The notes: a model not told the origin generated them from the letters alone. A stretch of DNA of 64,000 nt from Megamerina dolium (GCA_963854835.1 OY978527.1:17617584-17681583); one strand, 5' to 3'. Shown: positions 1 through 12,858, counted from the first letter of the stretch. Numbers and translations: made by a program.

Positions 1-848
1 AAAAAAAAAATGATGTCACATACGCACATACACAAATGTTTGTGGATAGATATGTACAAGTACTTGCATATGAAAAATTGTGTGAGCTTGCATGTGCATA
101 AGCAATACCAATAACAAAGTGCATTACTTACTTACTTCAATTACTCGTAAAATGGGGGCGGTGTACTCTCTATCTGGTTTTCACGTTTGTATGGACACTT
201 GTATAAAAACAACAACAACAACAACAACAACATTAAGTGTATTTACAATGAAAAACATTTATTTTAGCAACAATAATAAGTGTGTGTACTGGCTTCAAGA
301 GAAGTAGCAGCGCAGCGGCAGTAGCAACTACAATAACAACAACAACAATGACAATTGTATTATACATGTGGGAGTATATGCATAAGTTGGTTTTGTTTGT
401 TTTTTATTTAAAAATTTTTTAGAATTGTACTTTCTCGTTGCATTTAGACATTTTTTAAGTAAACAATGAGTATGAGGTATGCAGCAGTGCAGTAAAACAA
501 TAATGGAAAAACTATTTACTTCCGAACAAGAATAAAACTTGACATACTAAAAGCTTGTGTGCAAAAAAAAAAAGTATGAACACAATAGTAATAATAAAAA
601 TTAAAAATAAAAACAAAACATGACAATTATATGGAAACTTAACCTTACACAATATACATATGTACAATATAGAACAAATGGGGCAAAATGTGGGTAAATT
701 AAAACCAAAAATGTTTCCATAGATTTTTAAATTTTATATAGCGATTGTTGTAACTATAAGAGAAAAAAAAAATTATTTACGCTAAACATGTTGTTGTTTT
801 TGCGAAAATATAAAACTATAATTCCATTCTATAAATTTTGTATGACAT
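1..848. other. AT-rich non-coding DNA
   Basis: No gene is recognisable. The stretch holds a CAA/ACA microsatellite near 207-233 and a shorter one near 333-348, plus A- and T-runs. Short open frames are broken by low-complexity sequence and match no family I know. Confidence 0.6.
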
Positions 849-974
849 AGGCGAGTCCTTATTGAATCACTAGGGTCCTCTACTGTTGGACAGTACAGAT
901 CTTAATCTGAATTACTCTATATTTACGGGTAGTTATTGTGTGAATAGTCCTAGGCAGAGTTAGATGACTCGCCT
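849..974. repeat. short inverted repeat (9-bp arms)
   Basis: AGGCGAGTC at 849-857 is matched by its exact reverse complement at 966-974. The roughly 108 bp between them contain no gene. No target duplication is visible on the flanks, so this may be a degraded foldback element or chance. Confidence 0.35.
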
Positions 975-2924
975 CTAATGGCTGATCAGAAATATATGGT
1001 AACTATTTTTTTATCGTGTCTCAACTCCGATTGTAGGGTGTAAAAATATGATTTAGGCACCTAATATTCATTGTTCTACTAAATCACCATACACACAAAT
1101 GTTTTTACGTGTGATTCTGGCCTCCCCATGACTACTGTTATAGGAAATAAAAAAAATTCAACGACCTAAATGAAATTAAATTAAGTAAATTTATACACAT
1201 TTACATCACATCACGGAAATAAGGCCATTGACACAATTTAAATGCAATTTTCGTTAGTGTGTACATAGGTACTCGTTTTTTGCTTGTATACATTTTTATT
1301 AAATCAAAATTTACATATTTAAATTACAATAGATAATCATAATTAGCGATTATCAATATTTTTTCTTCTAATTTATATGATTTTGGACTTGTTTTTTTCG
1401 AATCTTATATATTAATATCAAATATTTTCACTAAATATGATACTTGAAATGAAATTATCGATAGTTATCGATAGTTATAAACCATGTATGGCTTCAAAGC
1501 CAGCAATTACGGAGATGTTATGCAAACAATTGCAGTGTATAACTAGTTTCTGTCACACGGATTATTTCTCTACGTCATCCTATACTATTATATTTCTGTA
1601 CGTGGCAAGTAGAGATTTGAATTCCCTACTAATAGAGATATTTTCAACTACTATGTGCAAAAGAGAACTCCGACTGCCAGTTGTGAATGTGTACGTCATC
1701 AGTTACAGAAACGAGTTACTGGTTACAGTTGGTTTCAATGCAAAATGAAAAATGTATTGTAGTAGAATGAACGAGGGAGTAAAATCTCGTGGTAGGCAAT
1801 CTAGAAGTAAGTGAAACGAATGAAATGACAATACACAGTCTGTGAATTTAAATTTAGAATAAATTTCAACCTCTCGTTATAAAAATATTTGAAAAGAAGA
1901 ATTAAATCTTAAGAAATATGGTAAATTGAGCATAAAATAGTAATGATTTCCAATTAAATAACCGCCTGCATAACACCGTGCACTTATTGCTCTAATGAGT
2001 GACCACCATTTTGTGTGGTAGGTCAACGTGTGCAGTGCAAATACGAATATGTGATCGTTTATTTTATCTTTGCTGATGACATATTTAGATATAACCTATT
2101 ATTATTATTATTATAATAAATTTCTATTGAATTTTAAATATTTGTATTGAATTAAATGGAGGGAAAATTATAAATACACTGCTATTTACTTTTTTCTCGC
2201 ATAGAATTAGTCACAATAGATAACAAAAAGTGAGAATAAACGGAAACAGATGTTTGAGATAATTCGATTTGCTCTATTTTGTTGCTAGTTTGAAGGTATT
2301 CTATATACACACACAATTTGTTTTGATGTTTCTAGAAACATTATTTTTGATCGGCGTCACATCTTAAGTCAATTAAACGTGTCTGCATGTCTGTCCACCT
2401 GTCACTTAGCTTGTTGCATAATAATTTGAACAAATGTTGAGTTATTTCAATGAATTTTGATGTAAAATATATATGGTACAAAAAAAAAAAACTGTCACGC
2501 CCACAAGGAACAAATTTGAAAACCTGGACTTTCATAGTTAAATTTTAATAAGTACTTCAGCTATAAGAACCTATGTGTACCAAAGGCTTTTAAAGAGTAA
2601 ATGGTAAATATGGGAATTTTTTCTAATAATTTTGTTGTTATTATAACTTTTTTTTTATACATTTTTCCTTCCATATTGGGTGATTGGCAAGAATGTTGTT
2701 GTTTTTATTTTTTCTAGCAACAATAATTGAGTGCTGCGTATATTGTATTTCGTATTTGACCTGATAAACGAATGGGCAAATAAAATTGAAATATGTATAT
2801 ATGTAAGTATTAGATCTCTCCAAAAAATTAATGAGATTTTATACCTTCTGTCATTAATAATCAAAATTCAAAAACTACTGAAAAAATTCTCTTTACGCGA
2901 TCAAAATCGATTGGATTGACCATA
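975..2924. other. AT-rich non-coding DNA
   Basis: I see no gene, RNA or transposon relic here. There is a TTA run at about 2097-2115 and several short A/T tracts. The open frame at 1437-1748 has no motif or codon pattern that supports coding. Confidence 0.55.
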
Positions 2925-2927
2925 TAA

Positions 2928-3456
2928 TAGCCTAGACAGAAGGCAGCGTTAATCCGGATTACCGGCGCACTTAATCCGAATAAAATATTAACCTGACAGA
3001 CGGCAGTATTGCGGATTAACTAAACGGCTGATTGCTGTTTTATTAGTTCTGCTCACTTACATTGCTATCACTATCAATTTCTGTCATCTGTCACTCTCGA
3101 TATGAGAAAATCAACAAGAAGTACGTGAACTGAAAACTATCAGAAACTTGTAAATTGACATTCGTAGCTCGTAATTAACAGCTGGATTTATTTGTTCGCC
3201 AACACTTTTCATGTTGAAAGCTGTTAACAATTGTTGAAAGTTTTTTGATAGCGAACACACCTAATATTTTGTAAAATGGATGGAGAAAAATTCACAATAG
3301 ACCATTTTCAGCAGTGTTGCCACAGCAAATTGCCCTAATCCTCTTTTATTTTGAGAATTAACTCGATAGAGTTTATGCGGATTAGCTGCAGTTAATGCCC
3401 GAATTAATTCTAATTAACTCGGTAATCCGGAATTAGGCTGCTGTCTGTCTAGGCTA
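2928..3456. mobile_element. MITE A1, inverted-repeat element
   Basis: The ends are imperfect inverted repeats of about 35-40 bp. The left end begins TAGCCTAGACAGA and the right end finishes TCTGTCTAGGCTA. The flanking triplets are TAA (2925-2927) and TTA (3457-3459), consistent with a T-W-A target duplication carrying one change, or with a TA target shifted by one base. The 529-bp body has no transposase frame, so the element is non-autonomous. A subterminal block containing CGGATTAAGTGCGCCGG (reverse complement) recurs in the 113-bp element at 60553-60665, which shows a shared family. The superfamily is unassigned; PIF/Harbinger is possible from the triplet flank. Confidence 0.75.
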
Positions 3457-3459
3457 TTA

Positions 3460-5490
3460 GAAGCATGCCTTGCAGATGCGTGAATTAAAATAAATCACAG
3501 AAAAGCGCTAGTACAACATGTACAGTGCAAAAAATCATGAATACGTCAAAGAGCTTGGCGTAAATATCGACCAAAGATAAATAGTACGCATATCGAAGCA
3601 AACAAAATAAAGTCCAAATCAGACTGGGTTCTAATAAATTACCCGAACGTATCTAATGTGCACGTATGTTCATAGAATGAAAGTAAATAATAAAAAAATA
3701 TGCTTTTTTTTCAATTTTTTTCATACTCAAACACAGCTTGTTCACCTTTTATTGTTGGTATAATTTTTGTTTTTATTTGCATTCATTGTGCTATCGGTAA
3801 TCATATAAAAATAAAATTATAATAATAAAAATAATATACAATTCAAATAAAAAACAACAACACCAACAAATTATTTATTAAATTTAAAATTGAAACAGTG
3901 TCATTAGTAACATAAGTTTGCAATGTTTGCATACTAATATGTAAGTGCCATCACTGCACTGCTGGCCGTACAGTAATGGCATTTGTGATTGCTATTATAT
4001 ATACTATGTGGTATATGCTGTTATATTGATAATCACAATAAGAGCAATAAGAATAAATTGTAATATGGCTGCACGTTTATTGTTCACATTGTTGTTGTTA
4101 TTGGTGAATTATGATTGTTGTAATATTTGATATAATTGGCATTTTTTGTATTTGTCGTTTTTGTTATTTGATGATGGCAATGCTGTTGACGCTGTCGATG
4201 GCGATGTTCATAATAAAGGCAAGATGTTTGATTTTGCTCCTGAAATTGTATCATGATGACCTTCTTGTCTTACCGCTATCATCGTAATCTGTTGTCTATT
4301 AGTAAAAATAAATTAAGACAATATACTCACTAACAAAATGATAATTGCGATGCAATTTGCAAATACTTGTATGTAACTTATGCTCGCAGATAACTAGTTT
4401 TCCAAACAACATAAACATATTGACAGCTTTTTTGACAAGTGACATTTATGCAATATTTACAAGTAAATGGAGTTTTACGTCCGTTGTACATAACGTCAGT
4501 GAAGCACACTTTTGAAATTTCAAGAAACATCGATAAATCTCAAAAAACATTTGATTTTTGGAAATTTGGTAGTTCAGGGTGAAGTGCAAAGAGAGGCTTT
4601 TAAGCTAATTATTCACTATTCGAATTTATTTCTTAGAAAACGTCAAAATGGTGAAATCCTTCGTGAACACCCAAAATGTCAACCATATAGAACCTGTGCT
4701 TTAATTTAAATATGACAAAATATAAACACATATAATGATTTATGGCATATTTCCTAAACAGTTACAGGCTAAAATTTCTAACATAATATCAACTCTGTTC
4801 AGATTAATAGTAATTTTTAAAACTACATATCAGGGTTGCTATTATATTTCTAATGGGCAAAATAGTGAATTCTTGGAAGATCAACAAACTTAATGTAAAA
4901 ACTACTTGCTCAAAAAATAAAAATAAAGTCTATTTTAATTAACATATTGATCCGACTTAATGGCATAAAAAATAACAAATGCAAACAATTAATTGCGTCA
5001 AGTTTTTGTTGGCATTTTATTTCTATTTAAAAATGCAAACTTTTTTGCTTTATCATAATGTTTATGGTGTAAAATTTAATAATGTTTATATGAAAAAATT
5101 CATATACACGCAATAAATTGCAATTAACATGTATATGAATATAAAATTGTAGAGGAAAGGTGGTTGAGGTGATTTAAGGGGATTACTAAATAATGTGTGT
5201 GGGCGATTATAGCACATCTTAGGAATGTTGTTGATTAATTTTACAAATACAAAAAAAAAAAACAAAACAAAAAAAAAACTCACACAAACACGCTTTTATG
5301 CAAAGCAAATATTAGAAACGAAAATCTAAATTGTGAAGAAAAAATGCCAAGTATAATTTTTTCAAATAAAAAATCAAGTCTGGCAACTATTTAAATATTC
5401 TCAATTCAACAGGCAATACAAAAAGCATTATTGGCACTACCGTCCCACTGTCATTACAAAAAGAAAAGGTGATGCAACACCCGCCCACCA
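3460..5490. other. AT-rich non-coding DNA
   Basis: I see no gene or recognisable repeat. Homopolymer T and A runs occur at 3705-3720 and 5251-5278. Short open frames at 3945-4130 and 4512-4709 show no family motifs. Confidence 0.5.
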
Positions 5491-5755
5491 TATACAGTGG
5501 CTCCCAGCTTATTTCGTACAGTGACAGTTTAAAAATTGCTGCAGTCGTAATTCCTAATATAGCAAAAATTTGAACAAAATATAAATGCCATTTTTGAAAG
5601 GAAGGTTTGTTTTTTATTTTCCAAAATTTACTTTTTCAAAATTTTAGTGTTTGACACTATAAAAAAATAAAATAAGAATAAAATAGGAAAATTCATGTCA
5701 CAGCTTATTTCGTACAGTCTCTTTAAGTTCAAACTAAAAACAAAGTAAGTTGATT

Positions 5756-6756
5756 TTAATATTTAGTATGACATCCCTTAGCGTTAATGATAGCCTGGAG
5801 TCTATTTGGCATTGAATCCACCAATTTTTGAGTGATGTCTGGTGTGATTTTTTTCCATTCCTCCATCAGTACCTTCTTTAGGTCTTGCTTATTAGAAATC
5901 TTGTGTGTTCTTATTTTATTGTCCAAAATAGACCAAAGATTTTCAATCACATTCATGTCAGGTGACTGTGGTGGTGGAGACATCAAGTGTGGGCAGTTCC
6001 AAATAAGCCAAGATTGCACAATCCCAGATTTATGTTTTGGGTCATTATCTTGGTAGTACCGAAATTCATCCCGCAAATCCAGTTTGTCTGCACTTTGAAG
6101 TAAATTGTTTTTCAGAATCTCGAGGTACTTCATTTTGTCCATTGTTCCCTCAATAAAAACCAATTCACCTACTCCGGCTGCTGACATACAGGCCCAAACC
6201 ATCACGCTACCGCCACCATGCTTCACTGTGGGCTTAAGGTTCTCCTTGTTTAGCTCGGTATTAGCTTTACGCCAAACATATGACATTCCGTCCGAGCCAA
6301 AAATATTAAACTTAGACTCATCCGCGAAAATAACGGTATTCCAGAACTCAGGAGTATTAATAATATGCTCTTTGGCGAAGTCAAGTCGGCGTTGTATATT
6401 CATTTTCGAAATGAATGGTTTCTTTCGGGCTACTCGACCGTTCAAGTCATGATTGCGCAGCACACGTCGGACAGTTTCAGCACTGGATGATTTCCTATTT
6501 CACGCTGAACCTCTGCAGCCAACTTCGGAGCGGATAACTTTGGATTTTTCTTAATTTTTCATACAATATAACGCTCGTCTGATGCGTTGAAAATCTTATT
6601 AGGTGCTTCTCTGCCCTTGTTCTCCAACCGATTTTCGCGAACGAAGCGTTGAATGATGTATTGGACAGTTGAGGCACTTAAATTTGTCATTTCAGCAATT
6701 TTTCGCACACTCTGACCTTTCCTAAAATGGTTAATTACCAGTTTACGCTGTTCCAT
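5756..6756 (-). pseudogene. Tc1-A transposase, broken by a stop and a frameshift
   Basis: This is a DDE transposase that would bind the element ends and catalyse cut-and-paste transposition in the nucleus. The ATG at 6756 opens an N-terminal helix-turn-helix (KLVINHFRKGQSVRKIAEM). The reading frame meets TGA at 6559-6561. About 65 bp further on, one base is missing near 6487-6497, between the second helix-turn-helix region and the RKKPF motif. The catalytic half, from about 6463 to the stop at 5756, is open. It keeps Asp in FADESKF, Asp in QDNDPKH and Glu in NVIENLW, with exactly 34 residues between the last two (DD34E), as well as the KHGGGSVMVWAC motif. It ends in TKY, like the other Tc1 proteins here. 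As it stands it cannot encode a full transposase. Confidence 0.9.
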
Positions 6757-6804
6757 CGTTGTACGACGCCCATAACGCTAAATGTTTAATTTACAGCACT
6801 TTAA

Positions 6805-7104
6805 CTATTTAAAATAATAATAATAAAAATTGTTATAATAGTTAAAAAGGTCCAAAAACTCATACAATTCAAAAAAACTTTGTAACTGCGCGGCAGAATG
6901 AAACTTACTTACATTGAAGTTTGTGTACGAAATAAGATGTGAGCTGAAAATCAGCTGATCAATAGTTTTTCTTTCTTGCATGACAAAAAGAACAATTTTT
7001 GGGGTTCCCCGTTTTCTTATTAGGTTTACTAAACACATACACAGACATCTACATTCAAAACTTATCGATAAGTTTTTTAGTTTCGATGTTACAGCCATGT
7101 ACAT
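6805..7104 (-). other. open frame upstream of Tc1-A transposase
   Basis: This 99-codon frame lies in the 5' arm of Tc1-A, on the same strand as and just upstream of the transposase. The second copy at 63687-63986 keeps the same 99 codons open with a few amino-acid changes. It matches no family I know and ends in a low-complexity Tyr-rich tail. It may be no more than shared arm sequence between young copies. Confidence 0.25.
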
Positions 7105-7148
7105 AAAAATATATACACTGTACGAAATAAGCTGTGAGCCACTGTATA

Positions 7149-9460
7149 TCTACCATTTTCCCAGCATTATAGTGCAAAGCAATGTCACTTTTTGGCAAGG
7201 TGCCAGCATTTTCAATATTAAAAATTTAGGTGAAATTATTTCACAACATATTTCACACTTTGTTGTTGTATAATTATGTTTATTTATGCATTCATCTATT
7301 TTTATCAATTTCGAATGCTTAGTTTTTTTAGTTAATTCTAATATAAATTTAAAACTCGTCTTTGAGCAAATAAAATCAAGTCTACATAACGGTGTTCAAA
7401 AATTTCATAAAATCATAAAAAAGCACAGGATTTATAAAAAATGTTATCGAAATCGATCGATAATTTTTTTTTATAAATACACACAATCTTCATGCAAATA
7501 TTTGATTTTTCAAGGTATTATTTCAAACCTGTAATTATTTTTTGTTTTTTTTTTTTACTAAAATAGTACTCTAAACAAAAATTTGAAGTTGTTTCATTTA
7601 CAAATAAACAGAATTTCAATGTAAAATATTAATTTTTAAATGAAAATCGACAACTGCATTTTTACTTTTATCTTTTTATCTTTATTTTTCGAGGCATGTA
7701 TCATTTTGAATGGTTGAAAAATAATTTTTTTTTTTCACTAAAATAATACTTCATACAAAAATTGTAGATATTTTATTCAGAAATCGACACAATGGATAAA
7801 TTTTTATGGAAAGTACCGTTATTTTTCAATTATCCCAAACAAGGTTTTGAAATGATTTCGCTCATAAATAACCGCAATTTCCATATAAATTGTTAATTTT
7901 ATTTTACAGAAACAATTTAAAAAATACAAAAAATTTTTTTTCTAAATAGAAATTGGCAAGTTTGTATGAAAAATTGAAAAATTCTAAAATATGCTTCAAC
8001 TAGTTATATCCTTTAATTTTTATCTTCCAATAAAATACACACATCTCTTTAAATCTTTAATCTTATTGTACGTTATATACTACATACATATCCATACACA
8101 CTTTTAAATAATGTGTATTCGAAAATAAGAGAACATTCTTGCAACAAAATTTAAAATAGAACAAATGCCGGAAGAAATGAAAAATCCATATTTCTTCTTG
8201 CCACATTCCTCCCTTCTTCCTCTCTAACATTTTGTTTGCTCTCATCTTTTACATGAATAACGTTATTTGAGGCTTGTCAATTTTATATGCACACATCATG
8301 ACACATACGTACTTACCTACTTCCACTATTTCCATTCCATCATGTCATTAACAGTAGAAGTAGCGGTATGAACAGCCACCGCAATTTTATAACCCACCAT
8401 CAATAGTAGCAAGCAAAATCATTGCAAAAATTGGAGCAATAGGTGGGCGGGTGTGAATTTAATGTGGGCAGAGTAAAAAAGAGAGCGAGAGAGAGAGAGA
8501 GAAGGACTGGATCTGAATTCGTAATGCATCGTGTGGTATACTGTGCTGGTGTAAATACGGAACAACCATAAATTAAATACATAAATGGAAGGTTATACGT
8601 ATGTGGTGGGGTTAATACAATATATTGTATAAGGATGATGATGGTTATGGTTTTGATGCTGTGCGCTAGATACTGTGCTATGTGCTGGAGTATTATGTAC
8701 TGCCTGCTGCGTGTTCCCATTTTATTACTTTATAAAATTTTACGATTTTAATGCATACTCTAACAGACGCTTGCCTTCCTTCCTTCCTTCCAAACGGCAT
8801 CCTTCTTTTTCTGACTGCCTGCTATTTGAGAGGTTGCCTGAGGGCAGCTTTTTCCCTTTTCTATTTTAATATATTTTCATGCAATGTGCATCAATAGCAA
8901 CGATAACAAATATATAGATTGGAGAAGAAGTGTTGCAAATGTAAAATTTTTACCATAAAAATTGTTTGACCGAATTTGTAAATTTTGCTGTTAGAATAAT
9001 TATTTGATTGCTGGAAAATTCGTGTTGTCTTTAGGTTGAAAAATTAAACTTCAGTAATTTTCAGATGCTTCTTTTCAATTTTATTGTACACCAGCAATGA
9101 ACAAAATATTTTTTTCAAACGCACAGAGTTCATACAGAATTACCAGTTGTCCAATCGCGTCATTAAAGGAGTATAAGTATAAAGGACCGATACATTTTCC
9201 CCACTCAAACTGGTACAAATAATATTTTATATATGAGTTTGTAAATAATTTCCTCTTTTTCTCTCCACCTCATTAAATTACAATATTATTGAAACTTTGT
9301 TATGGCAACACCAACAGTAGTAGCAGCAGCAAGTAGCATTCGCACATCATGCAACGTATTTATTTTATTTTATTTTTTTTTTTCATTCTTTTCATTTCAA
9401 TGCATGAGCCACAATGTTTGTTGTTGGTGGTGTCCTCATTAATTTTTCTGTCTCTGCGTA

Positions 9461-9501
<41 letters not shown>

Positions 9502-10578
9502 TTACTTTTTGAACCCAGTATTGTGCTACTTTTGTTTTTGTTCTTGCTTGCATATTTTTTGGAACATATTTTTTTTATAATTTTTATGCTATCTGTAGGG
9601 TGTTCTATTTTTTATTGGAGTAATACAGCTTCCCATAGATATGAACTGTCACTGCAGATGTCAGCTGTCAAGCTTTGGTACCCATTTTTATGCATTATAG
9701 TTCGACATTTCATCATAAAAGAATGACGTTTAAAAGAAAAATAAAAAAAACATAGAGGTTTTGATTCAAATTTAGTTTGAAAATCGATATCTAATGGGTG
9801 AAACACACAGAAAACATGGGATAACGTTAATGACGTATATACGTCAAATTTTTAAATTATTCTATTTTTTTAAGGTTTCACCCTCTTCCAAAAACACCCC
9901 ATATATAATTATGAATTGTATATTAAAAAAAATTGTTTTTTTTTTGCTTAAAATTTAATTATTTCGTTACTATTTTTGTACTATTTTTCTTATTTGATGA
10001 TTTTGTGAAAAAAATTCATTAAACCAATTTTTTATTTACTTTTCATATTTAAATTATCTCAAAGCATCCTTGTGGCATATTTCATTTTAATAATAATCTT
10101 TTTTTTTTCAAACAATTAGAACGATGAAGGGCGATATAATATAATATATTTCAAGCCTCAACATAATACACATAACATACATTACTGTGATTCGATTATG
10201 GTAACGATTTTTTTTTTGGCTTTTGGACAATTGAAATGTCAGCGAAGAGACTTGCCTCAGTTCACCGATTCGCCTACGGGCAAAGTATAAAGTCTTGCGA
10301 AAAGCTATGTGGACCTACGTTTGTTAATATTTAAGGACTCATTTTGACATTCATTATGTAGCAATTCATCCAGTCGAAATTTCAATTTCGCCATGCAAAT
10401 ATCAAAATAAATAAAAAAGGTATTCTGAAAACTGATAAACATCAAAAATGCTGGCGCAGCATTCAGACAACATTTTATTATGAACATGAAGGAGTCGATT
10501 CAATTTTCAATTTTTAATGCTTAACTCCATTTCAATCATTTCATTTAACTGCTTAAGCAATTTGAAGTGCGATCTTTG
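7149..10578. other. AT-rich non-coding DNA with microsatellites
   Basis: No gene is seen. The stretch contains a GA tract near 8480-8504, a CCTT array near 8773-8790 and a long GT array at 9464-9497. The remainder is T/A-rich with many homopolymers. Open frames such as 9349-9726 run across the GT array and are not supported as coding. Confidence 0.55.
9464..9497. repeat. GT dinucleotide microsatellite
   Basis: About 17 uninterrupted GT units, one of the two longest GT arrays in the window. Confidence 0.95.
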
Positions 10579-10585
10579 ATATTTG

Positions 10586-10963
10586 GTCCAGACCTCGGAG
10601 GTGATCCAAGAGTCCGGAGTCTGTTCCGGGGTGGAGACCCGATTGCAGTGAGATCCGCTCGCGCCACTTTGGCGCAGCTGAGATCTGGATGGAGTGTCTA
10701 TCTCAACTGCTATATGCATCGGCTGGCCGATTCAATTCCTGATAGATGCCAGCGGTGCCGGCAGAGCCCGCACGACACTCGTCATCTTTTCGCCTGCCCC
10801 AGAAGGCCCACCAGTCTGACCCCTTCTGCGCTGTGGACGCACCCCCTGGAGGCTGCCATCTTCCTGGAACTGATGGACGTGAACAACAACACCCTAACAA
10901 CATAATCCTTCGTGATTTCGAAATCGTCGTCTGTCTGTTACAACAACATCAACAACAACAACC
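10586..10963 (+). pseudogene. LINE ORF2 C-terminal fragment
   Basis: From about 10650 the frame reads ARATLAQLRSGW, then a zinc-knuckle-like CX2CX8HX3C (CQRC...HLFAC), then LWTHPLEAA. These are hallmarks of the C-terminal tail of a non-LTR retrotransposon reverse-transcriptase protein and match the better-preserved copy at 25.6 kb. The frame stops at 10903-10905, and a CAA-type 3' tail lies near 10940-10962. The 5' part of the element is missing. The upstream block 10590-10652 recurs at 56079-56148, where no such C-terminal tail follows, so that block may be a separate repeat. Confidence 0.75.
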
Positions 10964-11391
10964 CTGTTCCAGAAAATTATCGCAAATGATTGATTATTGC
11001 CGATGACTGTTGATTTTGTTGCGATGAGATCACCATTTTTTTTTTTCTATACGTAAATATAATCATTTACATTCAGACATTTTTCTTTTGTTGCAGATAA
11101 TTTATTATTGTCTGTAATTTTTTTTGGGAATACATTGAATATGTACTAGGGATTAATTGACTTTCGGAATTTATTAAAACAAATACATTTAAAAATCCAT
11201 AATCCTCGCTATACGTCCCCTATTCATGGGCTTTTTGCTATACAACGGCCTTTTTTGCAGTTTTGACACTATTTCGATTTAACGTTACGTTATACGGCCC
11301 AAAAAGTTATGCACGGCACTGCATACAGCTGTCGGTAATTATTTTTTCGATATTAAAAATAGTTCATTCGACCATAATTCATATTGTCGTT
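10964..11391. other. AT-rich non-coding DNA
   Basis: No recognisable gene or repeat family was found between the LINE fragment and the tandem duplication that follows. Confidence 0.5.
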
Positions 11392-11605
11392 AAGCCGATA
11401 TTATGCAGGTACTCAGAAAGACGAATTGTTGTTGTGGTTTTCAATACAAAATTGAAATTTAGGAGATAGAAAAGTGTAAACTCTTCTCTCAGAGTGTTAC
11501 GCCGGAGAGTAGAGAGTTCACTTTTCTGGAACGCAGCCCTTAAGTCAATGTTGTGCAGGCACTCATAAGCGCGAATTGTTGTTGTTTTCAATACAAAATC
11601 GAAAC
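11392..11605. repeat. diverged tandem duplication with hairpin
   Basis: A block containing ATTATGCAGGTACTCA and TTTTCAATACAAAATTGAAA (near 11398-11460) is repeated in altered form about 150 bp on (near 11545-11605). Between them lies a near-palindrome: AGAAAAGTG...CTCTTCTCTC near 11467-11490 pairs with GAGAGTAGAGAGTTCACTTT near 11503-11526. The role is unknown. Confidence 0.55.
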
Positions 11606-11846
11606 ACAAAGGGTCACCAGTCACAAGATTCCCTTTTCCCTAACTTCTATATCATATAGCGAGGTATGTGTGAATTCTATAGTACTTATGGAATGATTAC
11701 TTGTAGATACATCGGCCAACACTTTTTTTGGATGCGTATTGCGTCCATGTTATATTCCATAAAATTCATTTTACCACATCTTTTTATATAGACTGTACCA
11801 TTATTTCGATGTTTTAATTAAACATTTCTTATTTCCTTGATTTAAA

Positions 11847-11955
11847 CTGCTGGCTGGCACTAACTGGCGGAGAGACAAGAAAAAGTTGCTTATAACCTAT
11901 AAGACAATCGGTATGTCGATCCTCAACTACGCGGCTCCAACCTGGACGACACCTA
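11847..11955 (+). pseudogene. LINE reverse-transcriptase fragment
   Basis: A 36-codon window reads LLAGTNWRRDKKKLLITYK followed by a conserved ILNYAAPTW. The LINE at 24.9 kb has LAGSSWGKDKETLLATYK and IANYAAAVW at the same spacing. This is the thumb region just after the polymerase core. Both ends are truncated. Confidence 0.75.
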
Positions 11956-12083
11956 TACTCTATAATTTGTAATTTATAAGGATAGCTCAAAAAGGGACCG
12001 TATTTGAAGACTGTTGGTGTTCTGAAGGAAATTTATATGTACTAAAATATGTCAAATGGCGTCATATTAAATTTCGAGACTAA

Positions 12084-12534
12084 TAGCCGAAACCCATAGA
12101 ATACTTTGTTCCTTTGCGTTAAAGCGTATAACTGACAGCGACGCAAAAAACGGTGTAAGCTGGCCCAATCAATACGTTTCACAACGGATACACTTCTAGT
12201 AGTTTATATGCAAATTTACTATTTATTATGTATTTTATTTAAATGAAATAAGAGTATAGCACTTTTATTATACATTTAATAACTATTTAAACATCCATTT
12301 AATTCAATATTTAATATTTTTTTAAATTTTATAATAATTATTATTGTTAAAATGCAACCCTGTTTGCCGCCTGCCTCACGTACGCTAAAGATAAAAGTTG
12401 GCCATCTTTTATACTTTGCGTTGAAGGACACGGAGTGATTGGGCATCACTTCATACAAATTCATGTATGTTAACTCAGCTGTCAGTTGTGTATGACAGAT
12501 TGGCGTATATAAAGTATTCTATGGGCTTCGGCTA
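12084..12534. mobile_element. MITE B, inverted-repeat element
   Basis: The left end starts TAGCCGAAACCCATAGAATA and the right end is its near-exact reverse complement, finishing TATGGGCTTCGGCTA. A direct TAA flanks each side (12081-12083 and 12535-12537). Inner inverted matches such as GCCCAATCA/TGATTGGGC extend the imperfect arms to over 100 bp. It has no transposase frame. The first five bases (TAGCC) and the TAA flank are shared with MITE A1/A2, hinting at one superfamily. Confidence 0.75.
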
Positions 12535-12858
12535 TAATACACATACATATGTTACAATCGTTTTTATGTGGCATCCAATCATATGACTTGCTTGCAGGTT
12601 TCATGTCACATGTTTGTCATAGATGGTGAAGGGTTATCACACCACACCGTACCAGAACAAAATCCACAGGAAACAATGACTTTTTTTTTTTGGTTATTTA
12701 TAAATTTTTACATCACAAGTTTTTTTTTTTTTAAATACTTTTTTACTGAAACTGATATTTAAAATAAAATTTAACAAAATCATTGTTCAACTCTATTTTC
12801 AAAATATGGCCAATCTTCTTCTTTTGAAATGTTAAAAAGAAAAAGCAAATGGTGGGAG

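Larger units (their letters stand above)
5495..7144 (-). mobile_element. Tc1-A, complete Tc1/mariner element
   Basis: The terminal repeat begins CAGTGGCTC at 5495-5503 and reads through CAGCTTATTTCGTACAGTG to 5523; the right copy is inverted at 7116-7144. A TA dinucleotide flanks each end (5493-5494 and 7145-7146), as expected for Tc1 insertion. A second copy of the core CAGCTTATTTCGTACAG lies inside each arm, near 5701-5717 and, degenerate, near 6921-6946. The arms are therefore the long IR/DR type with two putative transposase sites each. The 1650-bp element carries a defective transposase on the minus strand. A second copy, about 98% identical over the shared part by eye, begins at 63647. 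Confidence 0.92.

Noticed and set aside
9349..9726. 125-codon frame
   Set aside because: It runs through the GT array, giving a Val-Cys run, and is otherwise Phe/Leu-rich from T tracts.
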